From: Emcibacter sp. | Lineage (GTDB): Bacteria; Pseudomonadota; Alphaproteobacteria; Sphingomonadales; Emcibacteraceae | Assembly: GCF_963675455.1 (NCBI RefSeq) | Contig: NZ_OY776217.1 | Location: 124,001-188,000 of the forward strand | Reading direction: 5' to 3' | DNA length: 64,000 nt | Part shown: in pieces, positions 34,575 to 44,130 of the stretch | How positions within the stretch are numbered: position 1 is the first letter of the stretch | Layout: every line of letters begins with the position of its first letter | Notes under the pieces: model-generated | Told to the model about the DNA's origin: nothing | The model's input: the letters and a program-made list of their open reading frames with translations, nothing else | The model's database searches: none | Position numbers and translations under genes: made by a program

Positions 34575-36233
34575 TTATTCGGCACCGGCGGGGTTATACC
34601 CCTTTCCTTTCAAGGCTTTGCCCGGGCGCGTCCCTGTATGTTCGCCCTTGTCGACAACAGTCACGCCATTAACGAAGACATATTCGATGCCTTCCGGATA
34701 AAGAGTGGGATTTTTCCAGTTGGCTGTATCTTCAATAGTTTTCAGGTCAAAAATTACAACATCAGCCCAGAGGCCTTCCCGGATCACACCCCGGTCATGA
34801 ATGCCCATTCGGGACGCGGGCCAGGACGTCATTTTCCTGATCGCATCCGGCAGGGAAATCACATTCTTCTTTTTCACATATTCAGATATAATACGGGGAA
34901 AAGTGCCATAGCTGCGAGGATGCGGCAGTCCAAGATCATCGACCCCGCCCGCCTCGGCAGTGGCGGCGGCATCGCTGCCGATGCTGAGCCAGGGAAAGTT
35001 TGACAGCGCATACTGGATATCTTCTTCATTCATCATGAAATAGAGGGCAAGCGCGCGGTTGGGCAAGGCCTCGAGCATGATGTCCCAGGCGACATCTTCG
35101 GGATCCTTGCCAAGGTCTCTTGCAATGTCCTTGATGGTCATGAAATGATATTTTTCATATTTATGGTTATAAGAGTTGGCCAGCACCACATTGCCCCAAC
35201 CTCCGGCCTCCTGAACCATATTGGACCAGTCCCCGGGGTCTTTGGACCGGAATTCCTCTTTCAGGCGCGGCCTGAGGGCAGAATCCCTAAGGCGTTCCAT
35301 GCCTTTCTCGGTTCCGTCCTTGAACACCCATGCCGGTACGGAAATATCCAGACCGGTCCCCCCGGCAGGATAGGGATACAGATCTGCCGCCACATCAATT
35401 CCTTCCGCCCGGGCAGCATTGATCATGTTGCCGACCTGACGCATATATTTGCCCCAGCCGGGCTGGTAGGCCGCTTTGAGATGAAAGATTTCCACAGAAA
35501 CACCACCATCCCGGCCGATGGTGATGGCCTCGTCCACAGACTTAAGAAGGTCGCGCCCCTCACCCCGGATATGGCTGGCGTAGATTCCGCCGTATTGCGC
35601 CACGACCTTGGACATTTCAATCAGTTCTTCTGTGGTGTGGAAACTGGAAGGCGGATAAACCAGGGCAGTTGTAATTCCAAAGACCCCCTGCTCCATGGCC
35701 GTACCCACATGAGCTTTCATTTGTTCCACCTGCTCGTCCGTGGGCTTTCCTTCCGCATCGCCCATAACGGCCATGCGGGCCTGGGCGGCCTGGTAATAGG
35801 TGCCGAAGTTCAGGGAAATGCCCTGTTCTTCAAGCTGGTCAAAATATTTGCCGATCTGCTCTGCCGGCACCGGCGTTCCGCCTTCACCGGAAATGACCGT
35901 CGTCACGCCCATCAGCAACTTGTTTTCCGCCAGACCATTTTCCAGTAGAACCCTGCCGGACTGGTCCATCATATCGATCCAGCCCGGGGAAACATAAAGA
36001 CCGCTGGCATCAATTTCCTGCTCCCCCCGGCCTGTCACTCGTCCGACTTTGACAAAGCGGCCGTCCTTGATGGCCACATCCGCTTTCACCCAGGGATTAC
36101 CGGCGCCGTCAAGCACAAAGCCGTTCCTGATGACAATATCATAGGACTGGTTATCATCCGCGTAAGCGCCCGTTACCCCAATGGCAGTAAAAAGCATGAT
36201 GAGAATAAGCCCGAAGAAACCCTTGATAGACAT
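34575..36233 (-). CDS. Secreted amidohydrolase, N-acyl-D-amino-acid deacylase family, altered metal site
   Basis: A 552-residue protein with a signal peptide (residues 1-25, GAYA-DD). It has the amidohydrolase architecture of D-aminoacylases: the small beta domain at both ends (YDIVIRNGFVLDGAGNPW, ADVVIFD, VNGVTVVDKG) and a barrel with SHIRGEG, EIFHLKAAY and GSDAAAT. At the position of the HxH metal motif (PGFIDxHxH) it reads PGWIDMMDQSG, so both first-strand histidines are missing. It may use one metal in a different way or be a divergent subfamily. It is the last gene of the operon that begins with the TonB receptor at 43912. Confidence 0.83.
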   Translation of the reverse strand: MSIKGFFGLILIMLFTAIGVTGAYADDNQSYDIVIRNGFVLDGAGNPWVKADVAIKDGRFVKVGRVTGRGEQEIDASGLYVSPGWIDMMDQSGRVLLENGLAENKLLMGVTTVISGEGGTPVPAEQIGKYFDQLEEQGISLNFGTYYQAAQARMAVMGDAEGKPTDEQVEQMKAHVGTAMEQGVFGITTALVYPPSSFHTTEELIEMSKVVAQYGGIYASHIRGEGRDLLKSVDEAITIGRDGGVSVEIFHLKAAYQPGWGKYMRQVGNMINAARAEGIDVAADLYPYPAGGTGLDISVPAWVFKDGTEKGMERLRDSALRPRLKEEFRSKDPGDWSNMVQEAGGWGNVVLANSYNHKYEKYHFMTIKDIARDLGKDPEDVAWDIMLEALPNRALALYFMMNEEDIQYALSNFPWLSIGSDAAATAEAGGVDDLGLPHPRSYGTFPRIISEYVKKKNVISLPDAIRKMTSWPASRMGIHDRGVIREGLWADVVIFDLKTIEDTANWKNPTLYPEGIEYVFVNGVTVVDKGEHTGTRPGKALKGKGYNPAGAE

Positions 36234-36278
36234 AAGTGTCCCCTTTAATAGGATCGTGTACCTTTATGATTTAAATTG

Positions 36279-36313
36279 AAAAAACTGGGATCGGCACCGC
36301 GACACCGACCCCC
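36279..36313 (-). terminator. Rho-independent terminator after the serine hydrolase gene
   Basis: On the minus strand the sequence reads GGGTCGG, a ten-base loop, CCGATCCC and then AGTTTTTTC, just after the stop of the gene ending at 36322. It may reduce expression of the following amidohydrolase gene. Confidence 0.65.
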
Positions 36314-36321
36314 GTAGTGCT

Positions 36322-38241
36322 CTAGGTGAAGTAGTTGAAGCCGAAAAAGTTCCAGTAATAATAGAACCAGGCCATCAGCAGGGCAAAAAATGTAATCACA
36401 CTGTATCGGCTTCTGGCCCACCAGCTCTTGAACAGACCGGCACGCCAGACGGTGACTGCCCGGTACAGATGATAAAAGGCCGCAAGGATGGCAATATTGG
36501 CAAGAAAGTTCGCCAGTTCCAGGCTGAATGGAATTTTCCACATTACCGGATTGACTCCGTTCCTGAATGCCCAGGCGACACATGCCAAAAACATGATGTT
36601 CAGTCCGGCCACCAAGAAAGACGCCTCCATGGCCCGCCGTTCAGGCGCCTTCATCGCCCTGTATCCGGACCACTGATAGGCCAGCCGCACAAAAACCCCC
36701 AGGAATACGATCAAAGACGCACCAACTGCCAGATTAATGAAAGACCTCGTTTCATAAAATCCAGCACGGTACATGTGCTTCACCGCGAGCCCATCATAGA
36801 CAAAGTGGGTGATATTGCCCTCCTCATCTTCCTGGAAGGCAACACGGCTATAGTCATCCACCATACGAAACAGGTTCTTTTCCATTTCCACATAACGATC
36901 AGGGCCGATCATCAGGGTATTATCCGGCAGGACCTGGACCTTGACGCTGTTCAAACCACGCAGCAGCGCTTCCGGTTTGGTAAAAGAACTGCGAGAGCTG
37001 TTATAAGTGCCGGCATATTTCTGACCGCGTTCAAAAAAGTCCTTTGGCGGTTCGATAAAGGGGACCTCACGGGGGTAAAACTCGTCATAGAATTTTTTCA
37101 CATATGCCCTGTGGGTCGCAAGCGCACCCGGACCGCTGAAGGAAGAAAACAGCATGAGGTTTTCCTTCTGGGACAATCCGAAATGGGAAATGAAAAAAGT
37201 GGTGCCGCCATCATGACCGTAGTTTTTCACGTCCTCGGAACCATATTGGCGTTTCAGGAATCCTAGCCCGATACCGCGGACACGCTCATCATGGGTGAAA
37301 CCTTCGTCAAGGATCTGCTTCAGGGTTTCTTCCTTCAGAATACGGCCGCCGTTATAAGACCCGCCCCCCAGCAAGGCCCGGGCAAATTTGGTCATATCCA
37401 GGGCCGTGGTTGATGAACCGCCGGCGGGGCCATAACTGGCAAGAATTTCAGATGCCTGTTCCACATAACGGTCTTCCTTGGGGTTATAATCATAACCCTT
37501 GGCTTCATACGGCATATATTTTTCCGGCAGAGGCTCCACAAAGGTAGTACGGGTCATGCCCAGCACATCGAAAATATGCTCCTGGACATAGTCATTGAAA
37601 GGCTGGCCGGAAACATTCTGAACAATCAGACCGGCAAGCACAGTGGCCCAGTTTGAATAAGCCAGGTGTTTGCCCGGAGGGTACACACGCTCCGGCTGGT
37701 ATTTTGCGAGGGATTCAGCAATCGGGAGAATGCGTTCCGGATCATTGATGATCAGATATCCCAGGAAACCGTCCTCAAAGCCGGCCGTATGGGTCATGAT
37801 ATGACGCATGGTCACCGGCTGACCGGGCCAGCTGTCCTTGACCTTGAATGTTTTCAGGTAGGTATTCACATCGACATCCAGGTCGATTTTACCCTGCTCC
37901 ACAAGCTGCATGACGGAAACCCAAGTGAAAAGCTTGGATATGGAGCCGGGCCGGAACATACTGGTTTCCGGGTCAACGGGGATACGTTTTTCCACATCGA
38001 TATAACCGTAGCCCTTGGCAAAGATTACTTTCCCGTCCTTCATGACAGCAACCACACCGGACGGTGAATGGTTGGTTTCCATTGTGGGAATGATCACCCC
38101 GTCGGAGAAGGCCTCGACAACCTGGGGATCTGTTACATCCAATCCTTCAGCGGCCTGAAGGGCGACAGATCCAGCCAGCCAGGTTATCAAGATAAGAAAA
38201 GCCTGCCAGGCTGCCCCTGCTCGTTTAAAGATATTATTCAT
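36322..38241 (-). CDS. Serine hydrolase (beta-lactamase fold) with C-terminal membrane domain
   Basis: A 639-residue protein built like that at 31433: signal peptide (residues 1-31), beta-lactamase-type domain with S100-I-S-K103 and a YSN motif (HLAYSNWATVLAG), then YGHDGGTTFF. A beta-rich linker (KYAGTYNSSRSSFTKPEALLRG) is followed by several membrane helices, ending AWFYYYWNFFGFNYFT. It is likely a periplasmic membrane-tethered peptidase or amidase. A fragment with the same C-terminal end survives at 54848-54958. It lies between the dipeptidase-like gene and the amidohydrolase gene on the same strand. Confidence 0.85.
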   Translation of the reverse strand: MNNIFKRAGAAWQAFLILITWLAGSVALQAAEGLDVTDPQVVEAFSDGVIIPTMETNHSPSGVVAVMKDGKVIFAKGYGYIDVEKRIPVDPETSMFRPGSISKLFTWVSVMQLVEQGKIDLDVDVNTYLKTFKVKDSWPGQPVTMRHIMTHTAGFEDGFLGYLIINDPERILPIAESLAKYQPERVYPPGKHLAYSNWATVLAGLIVQNVSGQPFNDYVQEHIFDVLGMTRTTFVEPLPEKYMPYEAKGYDYNPKEDRYVEQASEILASYGPAGGSSTTALDMTKFARALLGGGSYNGGRILKEETLKQILDEGFTHDERVRGIGLGFLKRQYGSEDVKNYGHDGGTTFFISHFGLSQKENLMLFSSFSGPGALATHRAYVKKFYDEFYPREVPFIEPPKDFFERGQKYAGTYNSSRSSFTKPEALLRGLNSVKVQVLPDNTLMIGPDRYVEMEKNLFRMVDDYSRVAFQEDEEGNITHFVYDGLAVKHMYRAGFYETRSFINLAVGASLIVFLGVFVRLAYQWSGYRAMKAPERRAMEASFLVAGLNIMFLACVAWAFRNGVNPVMWKIPFSLELANFLANIAILAAFYHLYRAVTVWRAGLFKSWWARSRYSVITFFALLMAWFYYYWNFFGFNYFT

Positions 38242-38276
38242 GATTTTTCCCTTTATTTGGCATTAATACCAATGCC

Positions 38277-39461
38277 TTATGACTTCCAGATATCGCCAAG
38301 AGCACGTTTAAAGTTGTTACCCAACACCAGGCTGATATGCTCATCGCTGTACCCGCGCCGGATCAGTCCCTCGGTAAGGTCAAAAATCCGTTTCGGGTGA
38401 TCAAAACCATCCGTATCCATTTTGTCCCTGAAGGCATAACTTGCCTTATACTGGCCCTTGAGCGCACTGTAGGCGGGTTCCGGAATGTCGTCGTAACCGT
38501 CCATATCCATATCGGAACCGACCCCCACATGTTCGATCCCGGTAAGCTTCGCCACATAATCGATGTGATCGATGATATTTTCGACGGTTGTAGGCTCCTT
38601 GGTACTGACAAAATTTCGTACTCCGGTAATGCCCATCACACTTCCGGACCTGGCCATCGCCTTGATTGCCTCGTCGGTTTTGCACCGTATATGCCCACCC
38701 GCCAGCTCTCGCACATTGGAGTGAGTGACCAGGACCGGCTTTTTCGAAAGTTCAAAGGCGTCAAGTGTTGTCCTGTCACCGCAATGGGACACATCGACAG
38801 CCATGCCCACTTCATTCATTCGCTCAACGATGCTTACGCCAAAGTCACTCAGACCGCCGTCGCTGCGGTCAGTGGACCCGGTGCCGATCAGGTTGCGGCT
38901 GTTATATGTCAACTGGCTGATCCGTTGTCCCAGGGTATAGAAAAGATTCACGTCATCCGGTTCACGGAAATGATCTGAATTCTGGATACCAACGATGAAA
39001 CCGATCCGTTCCCCCTTCTTCAGATCCTTCAGGTCGGACAGGGAATCCACCCTGCGCAGGACATCGGGATATTCGGCAACCAGGGCGTTTAAGCGGCCGA
39101 CAAAAGCGGCAGCATGATCAGCGGCCAGGCCGACCGCCGGGTGAAAGACATCAACCCCGGACGCCAGAAGAGTTTCAATATGTTCCTTGGGGACTTCAAA
39201 ACCATCTTCCTTTTTGGGGTTTTTAACATAAGTCACAGACATCATCTTGCTGAACGGCGCCATAATGGACAGCATGTCGAAGACCTGGTTCTGGTTGACC
39301 AGATCAATCGCCCGGGCGCTGTACTTTGTTTCACTGGCAGCAAATACCCGATAGGCTCCCATATTGATCATGGGAAAGGCTATAGCTGCAGATACCGTCG
39401 TACGCAAAAAGGAACGTCGTTTAACAGGTGTATTCATTTTCATAACATCATCCTTGTTCAT
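38277..39461 (-). CDS. Tat-secreted membrane dipeptidase (M19) homologue with altered metal ligands
   Basis: A 394-residue protein with a twin-arginine signal (PVKRRSFLRTTVSAAIAF, around residues 12-29). The barrel matches renal-dipeptidase family M19: VDVSHCGDRTTLDAF, LVTHSNVREL, the arginine region and HVGVGSDMDMDG. The usual first metal motif (HxD near the N-terminus) is replaced by VFDMLSIM, and the bridging Glu region reads GIQNSDHF. Known family members cleave dipeptides with a D residue at the C-terminal side. Activity with this altered site is uncertain. ATG 39461 (MNKDDVMKMNTP) or ATG 39437 (MNTPVKRRS) may be the start. Confidence 0.82.
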   Translation of the reverse strand: MNKDDVMKMNTPVKRRSFLRTTVSAAIAFPMINMGAYRVFAASETKYSARAIDLVNQNQVFDMLSIMAPFSKMMSVTYVKNPKKEDGFEVPKEHIETLLASGVDVFHPAVGLAADHAAAFVGRLNALVAEYPDVLRRVDSLSDLKDLKKGERIGFIVGIQNSDHFREPDDVNLFYTLGQRISQLTYNSRNLIGTGSTDRSDGGLSDFGVSIVERMNEVGMAVDVSHCGDRTTLDAFELSKKPVLVTHSNVRELAGGHIRCKTDEAIKAMARSGSVMGITGVRNFVSTKEPTTVENIIDHIDYVAKLTGIEHVGVGSDMDMDGYDDIPEPAYSALKGQYKASYAFRDKMDTDGFDHPKRIFDLTEGLIRRGYSDEHISLVLGNNFKRALGDIWKS

Positions 39462-39560
39462 TTCAGTCGTTCATTCTCGGTCCTGAAACCCCTAAACCCC
39501 TATTTGATTTTCGCAGACCTTTTTCATTACCCCGCAAGAGAGCTTTGTAATTGCCCCGGC

Positions 39561-40538
39561 CTAGCCCCAGAGCGCCGCGGATGGAATATCCACACGCCCG
39601 CCCTTGTTATAGTGCAGCCCCTCCTGAATATCCTTTTCCAGGAAGAGCGGACCATCGATGTCAACAAACCTGCAGAACTGGCCGATCACATATGCCGGCG
39701 CCATGGACAGGGAACTGCCCACCATATTTCCGACCATCAGTCCTTTGCTGTCCTTCAAAGCCTGCCATGCGATTTCAAGCCCTTCAGTCAAGCCGCCGCA
39801 TTTATCCAGTTTGATGTTAATGACGTCATAGCGGTTTTTGACCGTCTCATATTCCTTGAACGACAGACAGGCTTCATCAGCTCCGAGAGGAACTTCGGAG
39901 ACATATCCTTCAAGTTCATCATCCCCACCGCGCGGGAGCGGCTGCTCAATCATGTCGATACCCAGCCGCTTTGCATATGGCGTGTATTCCTTGAGCTCTT
40001 CAAAGCTCCACCCCTGATTCACATCAACAATCAGGGCCGCATCGGGACGCGCTGCCCGGATTACCTCAAGCCGCGCGATAGGATCGTCGCCGCTCAACTT
40101 GATTTTGAGGTTGGGGTAAGCTGACAGTTTTTTGGCGGCCTCCCCCATTCTTTCCGGCGTGTCGATGCCAAGGGTACATACGGTGGTCAGGGTCCGCGGT
40201 GTCATGGCCAGCAACTGCCATATGCTTTTGCCACTATTTTTGGCGGCCAGGTCCCACATGGCACAATCCAGGGCATTGCGCGCACCGCCGGGAGGCAACA
40301 GGTTATGGATGCGCTCCCGGCTCACACCAGCTTCCACCTCCGCCATAACTGACTCAAGCTGGGACAGCATGCCGTCCGCCGTATCGCCTGTATAATAGAT
40401 ACCAACCCCTTCCCCGCGGCCGACAACACCGTCTTGCTCCAGCCTGACCTGGACAGTATCGATCCCCGTAAACACATACCCTGTGATGGCAAAAGGCTCT
40501 TTAAGGGGAAAAGTAGTTTTTTCAAAATTCAGTTTCAT
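39561..40538 (-). CDS. dgcA: Enolase-superfamily epimerase, DgcA / dipeptide epimerase-like
   Basis: A 325-residue enolase-superfamily protein of the muconate-lactonising type. Catalytic features of the L-Ala-D/L-Glu epimerase group are visible: lysine pair in NLKIKLSG, metal ligands in DVNQGW, IEQPLP and GADEAC, and the second lysine in INIKLDKCGG. It lies 14 bases after the DUF1611 gene. The pair DUF1611 plus such an epimerase is known in marine bacteria as DgcN-DgcA, which acetylates D-glutamate and then racemises the N-acetyl product. A dipeptide epimerase for L-Ala-D-Glu from peptidoglycan is the main alternative. Confidence 0.82.
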   Translation of the reverse strand: MKLNFEKTTFPLKEPFAITGYVFTGIDTVQVRLEQDGVVGRGEGVGIYYTGDTADGMLSQLESVMAEVEAGVSRERIHNLLPPGGARNALDCAMWDLAAKNSGKSIWQLLAMTPRTLTTVCTLGIDTPERMGEAAKKLSAYPNLKIKLSGDDPIARLEVIRAARPDAALIVDVNQGWSFEELKEYTPYAKRLGIDMIEQPLPRGGDDELEGYVSEVPLGADEACLSFKEYETVKNRYDVINIKLDKCGGLTEGLEIAWQALKDSKGLMVGNMVGSSLSMAPAYVIGQFCRFVDIDGPLFLEKDIQEGLHYNKGGRVDIPSAALWG

Positions 40539-40552
40539 TACGTAACTCTTGT

Positions 40553-41617
40553 CTAGTTGTTGTTTTCAATGGCAGGAAATTCAGCCAAGAGACGTTCAAT
40601 AATCGGAGCAACTCCGTCCATGTGTGGGTCCACACAAGGCAGACCAGTCCGGGCTGTTGTCTCTTCGCGCACGACCTTTCTTTGTTCACCGGATAATTTG
40701 CTGCAAAACAGGCTGACGCCGACACAGCGTATGGCCGGATTGGTAAGTGAACCTATTGCGATTGTCCGCTCGATGACTTCCTCCACTGAAGGAGTTTGAT
40801 AGTCCGGCCAGCCGGTAATGGTTTCCCGACCCGGTTCGTGGCACACAACAAAAGCGTCAGGCTGGGAGCCGAGCAAAAGACCATGTGTCACTGCAGCGTA
40901 TCCCGGATGGAAAATTCCGCCCTGACCTTCGATCACATCCCAGTGGCCGGATTGGTTGTCAGGAGACAGGAGTTCAGCGGCACCGGAAAGGAAATCAGCC
41001 ACCACTGAATCGATGGGAATTCCCTGCCCTGCGATCATAATTCCGGTCTGGCCGCTGGCCCGGAAATCTACACTCATGCCCTGCTCGCGCAGAGCCCGTT
41101 CCAACGCCAAAGCAGTAAATTTCTTGCCAATGCTGCAATCCGTACCGACCGTGAGAAGCCTGAGACCGCTTCTTTTCCGTCCGGTGCCGACGGGAACGGA
41201 AGCTGGCGGGGTCCGGACGTCAACAAGCCGGGAACCGGATTTTTCGGCCGCCTCCCTCAGGAAGTCGAAATCGGCAAGCCTGGTATGGACCCCGGCCACA
41301 ATATCCATTCCAAGTCGAACAGCTTCAAGAAGTGTAAGATGCCATTCCTTGGGAATGGCTCCGCCGACTGCAGCCGTACCAATCACAAGGGATTTTATGC
41401 CGGCCTTCGCCGCTTCAGCGGGTGTCATATCCGGTAACCCTAGGTCGACAGCATTCTTGCACAGACGCAATTGGCCTCGGCAAAGTTCTGGCCGCCATTC
41501 AATAAGACCACGTCCGGTTTTAGCCATCACCGGATTGGCTTCCTCCCCTACAAACACAAGATAGGGGGGTCTGATTTCTATTTGTTTCAACTTCTGCATG
41601 TTCTTACCTGGCTGCAT
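40553..41617 (-). CDS. dgcN: DUF1611 family protein, DgcN-like D-glutamate N-acetyltransferase
   Basis: A 354-residue DUF1611 protein. The N-terminal Rossmann-like part (LVIGTAAVGGAIPKEW) is followed by a P-loop-like domain (LLTVGTDCSIGKKFTALAL, then WDVIEGQGGIFHPGYAAVTHGLL). In DgcN-DgcA systems this protein transfers acetyl to D-glutamate. Two starts are possible, ATG 41617 or ATG 41599 (MQKLKQIE); an AGG before the second favours the shorter form. It follows the TonB receptor gene by 87 bases, with a hairpin between them. Confidence 0.82.
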   Translation of the reverse strand: MQPGKNMQKLKQIEIRPPYLVFVGEEANPVMAKTGRGLIEWRPELCRGQLRLCKNAVDLGLPDMTPAEAAKAGIKSLVIGTAAVGGAIPKEWHLTLLEAVRLGMDIVAGVHTRLADFDFLREAAEKSGSRLVDVRTPPASVPVGTGRKRSGLRLLTVGTDCSIGKKFTALALERALREQGMSVDFRASGQTGIMIAGQGIPIDSVVADFLSGAAELLSPDNQSGHWDVIEGQGGIFHPGYAAVTHGLLLGSQPDAFVVCHEPGRETITGWPDYQTPSVEEVIERTIAIGSLTNPAIRCVGVSLFCSKLSGEQRKVVREETTARTGLPCVDPHMDGVAPIIERLLAEFPAIENNN

Positions 41618-41651
41618 TTTTGTGACGCGAACTTATTTTTTCGAAGAAATG

Positions 41652-41695
41652 ACGGTTCCCCGGAAGAACATGAACTTTTCATTCCGGGGAACCGT
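41652..41695 (-). terminator. Strong hairpin between receptor and dgcN-like gene
   Basis: A 14-base perfect stem, ACGGTTCCCCGGAA/TTCCGGGGAACCGT, with a 16-base loop. On the minus strand it is followed by CATTTCTTCG, with no long T run. It is probably an intra-operon attenuator or an mRNA 3'-end stabiliser that sets receptor expression apart from the enzymes. Confidence 0.6.
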
Positions 41696-41704
41696 ATGGG
41701 GAGC

Positions 41705-43912
41705 CTAAAAGTCCACCTTGGCGCTCACACCAACGGTCCGGGGGCGCTCAAAGATTCCGCCGGGGATAACAGTACCGGAAATAATATTGTCACCGCGGGC
41801 CACCAAGGCGCGTTTGTCGAACAGGTTGGTGACGTAGAAGTTCAAGGTCACTTCCTCGTTTCCGGCGGTCAAATTCAAATCAGTGATGACCCTACTGTCG
41901 ACTTTCACCGGCGCTACCCCAATGGAGTTGGTGTAGGACGACATGAAACTGCCGGTATAGCGTACGCCACCGCCAAGGCTTGCAAACCAATCCTGAGCCA
42001 GATCAAAGTGGTACGCCCACTGAACGGAGCCGGACCATTTCGGCAGTTTGGGGATTTGCTCACCCTTTACACCGCCAAAACCGGGCTCATCGGAGTTGAG
42101 CTTGCTTCTGGAATAAGCGAGGTTGGCCGTCAGACTGAACTCATCAATCGGAGTAACCGAGGCGGACAGCTCAAAACCGTGCGCACTAATGCCATCCGTG
42201 GCATTTCCCGCGGTTTTCACACCATCAACAATGAGAGGAGCCTGAAAGTTCGACCAGTCAATCATCCAGAGCGCAAAATCATATTTCAGCGTACCGTCTG
42301 ATGACTTGCCCTTGGCGCCGATCTCATAACTCCAGGCATTGTCTGCCGCCAATACTTCCGGTGTATTTGCCCCCACGACCGGGATATTGCTTTGTGCCGG
42401 GCGGTACCCGCTGGCAATCCTGCTATAAAGGGACAGGTTATCTGACGGACGATAGCGTGCAGAGAACAAATAGGTATCCACCGTATCCTTCACTGTTGGA
42501 GTCGTGGTGCTTGCCGTACCGATGAACAAACCCGAAGTTTCAAAGTTCAGGAAGATATCGTTTTTGCTGATGCGGCCACCGGCCGTCACATCGAACTTGT
42601 CACTGAAGTAATAGGTCACGTCAGCAAACGCCGCATATTCCTTGTAACTGGACGGGAAGTTCGCATACAGCAGATCGAAAGGCGGATTCGAAGTTGCAAG
42701 CTGGATGCTGGTAGTATCCTCTTCAGCATAATAAAGGCCGGCGATCCATTCAAAATCACCCATCCGTTCTGAAGTCAGGCGAACCTCCTGAACAAATTTT
42801 TCCGAACCGAAGGCAATATTTACTTTCACGTCTGTTGTTGTGCCTGGCGCCTGGCCTGTCAGGAAATCAATGACAGGACCATAAGCGGCGGTCTGATCTG
42901 TAATGTCCATCAGATCATATTCAACATAGCTGCTGGTAGAGGTCAGGGTCGCCCAGCCCAGATCATATTCAAGGCTGCCGGAAACAATTTCATAATCAAA
43001 CGACTGGTCGCCAGGCAGATTGATATTCGCATAGTCCCCGAAAGCACCTGCATCAGATTCCAGATTGGCCAGGAGAACGCCGCTTCCCGCATGGAAATCA
43101 CCCATCTGTTTGATGTACTTCATGCGCAGCTTGAACCGGTCACTGGGAACAAACAGAACATCCGCCGCATATCCTTTGACTTCACCGCCATCAACATCTT
43201 CTTCGATCACGTCACCGGTCGCAGGGTTTACAAAATCCACATAACCCGGCACGTCCTGATAAAAGCCGGACAGGGTAATACCCAGCTTGTCCTTGATCAG
43301 CGGAACACTGACACGTCCGTTATAAGTCTGCCCGACTTCGCCGTGCCTTACGGCCGAAATGTCTGCACCGGCAGATACCCGCAGCTCTTCCAGGGCGGGA
43401 TCGCGGGAGATATAACGCATCATGCCGCCCACTGATGTGGCGCCGTACAAAGTCCCCTGCGGCCCTTTGATTATCTCAAGCCGTTCAATATCGAGCAGCA
43501 GGCCATCAAACAAAATAGTGCCACCAGAGGCAAAGTTTGTGTTGGAAGACAGCGGCGTATCATCGACATAGATCCCGAATACCGGCGTAGCTGAGGACTG
43601 CGGAATACCACGTGCGGAAATGGAACCATAGCCTACACGCCCTGTTGTCTGGGCAAAGCTGACACCGGGTGTATATTCCAGCACATCGGAAATCTGCTTC
43701 AGGCCTTTGAATTTGAAATCATCGGGTGTGACGGCTGAAACCGCTGCCGGCACATCCTGCAAGGTCTGTGCACGACGACTTGCCGTAACAATAATTTCTT
43801 CAAACACCATACCGTCATCGGCAGTTTCAGCCCCCTGGGCCTCTGCCAGAACCGGCAACGTCAATACGGACGCAACACCGGCCAGTATTGTTGTTTTATT
43901 AAAATATCGCAT
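41705..43912 (-). CDS. TonB-dependent receptor
   Basis: A 735-residue outer-membrane receptor. Signal peptide at residues 1-26 (ending LAEAQG), TonB-box segment FEEIIVTASRRAQ, plug domain (VPAAVSAVTPDDF, RLEIIKGPQGTLYGATSVGGMMRYI) and a barrel ending PRTVGVSAKVDF. There is no STN domain, so it is not coupled to a FecR. I start at ATG 43912, which has GGAGG eight bases upstream; the reading from 43927 adds five residues. It is the first gene of the operon dgcN-dgcA-dipeptidase-serine hydrolase-amidohydrolase, and its promoter faces the GntR gene. It probably imports the peptide that these enzymes degrade. Confidence 0.9.
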   Translation of the reverse strand: MRYFNKTTILAGVASVLTLPVLAEAQGAETADDGMVFEEIIVTASRRAQTLQDVPAAVSAVTPDDFKFKGLKQISDVLEYTPGVSFAQTTGRVGYGSISARGIPQSSATPVFGIYVDDTPLSSNTNFASGGTILFDGLLLDIERLEIIKGPQGTLYGATSVGGMMRYISRDPALEELRVSAGADISAVRHGEVGQTYNGRVSVPLIKDKLGITLSGFYQDVPGYVDFVNPATGDVIEEDVDGGEVKGYAADVLFVPSDRFKLRMKYIKQMGDFHAGSGVLLANLESDAGAFGDYANINLPGDQSFDYEIVSGSLEYDLGWATLTSTSSYVEYDLMDITDQTAAYGPVIDFLTGQAPGTTTDVKVNIAFGSEKFVQEVRLTSERMGDFEWIAGLYYAEEDTTSIQLATSNPPFDLLYANFPSSYKEYAAFADVTYYFSDKFDVTAGGRISKNDIFLNFETSGLFIGTASTTTPTVKDTVDTYLFSARYRPSDNLSLYSRIASGYRPAQSNIPVVGANTPEVLAADNAWSYEIGAKGKSSDGTLKYDFALWMIDWSNFQAPLIVDGVKTAGNATDGISAHGFELSASVTPIDEFSLTANLAYSRSKLNSDEPGFGGVKGEQIPKLPKWSGSVQWAYHFDLAQDWFASLGGGVRYTGSFMSSYTNSIGVAPVKVDSRVITDLNLTAGNEEVTLNFYVTNLFDKRALVARGDNIISGTVIPGGIFERPRTVGVSAKVDF

Positions 43913-44130
43913 CACTGATACCTCCACTTTTATTGAAATTTATTTTAACCGCTTTATTTCGATATATAAATTATTAAGACTGCCTTATTATTATTTTTTA
44001 TTTTTTTTGTAAACCTTATTTTTATATATATCCGCTTTATAATTTACATAACGCAGCCATAAAGGCTTGATAAAAGGCCGTTAAACAGTTAATAATTCAG
44101 TAGAAATCGGTGAGAGAAAAAAGGGAAATT

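Noticed and set aside
35145..35948. Plus-strand reading frame of 267 codons opposite the amidohydrolase
   Set aside because: Shadow frame of a gene with strong family motifs.
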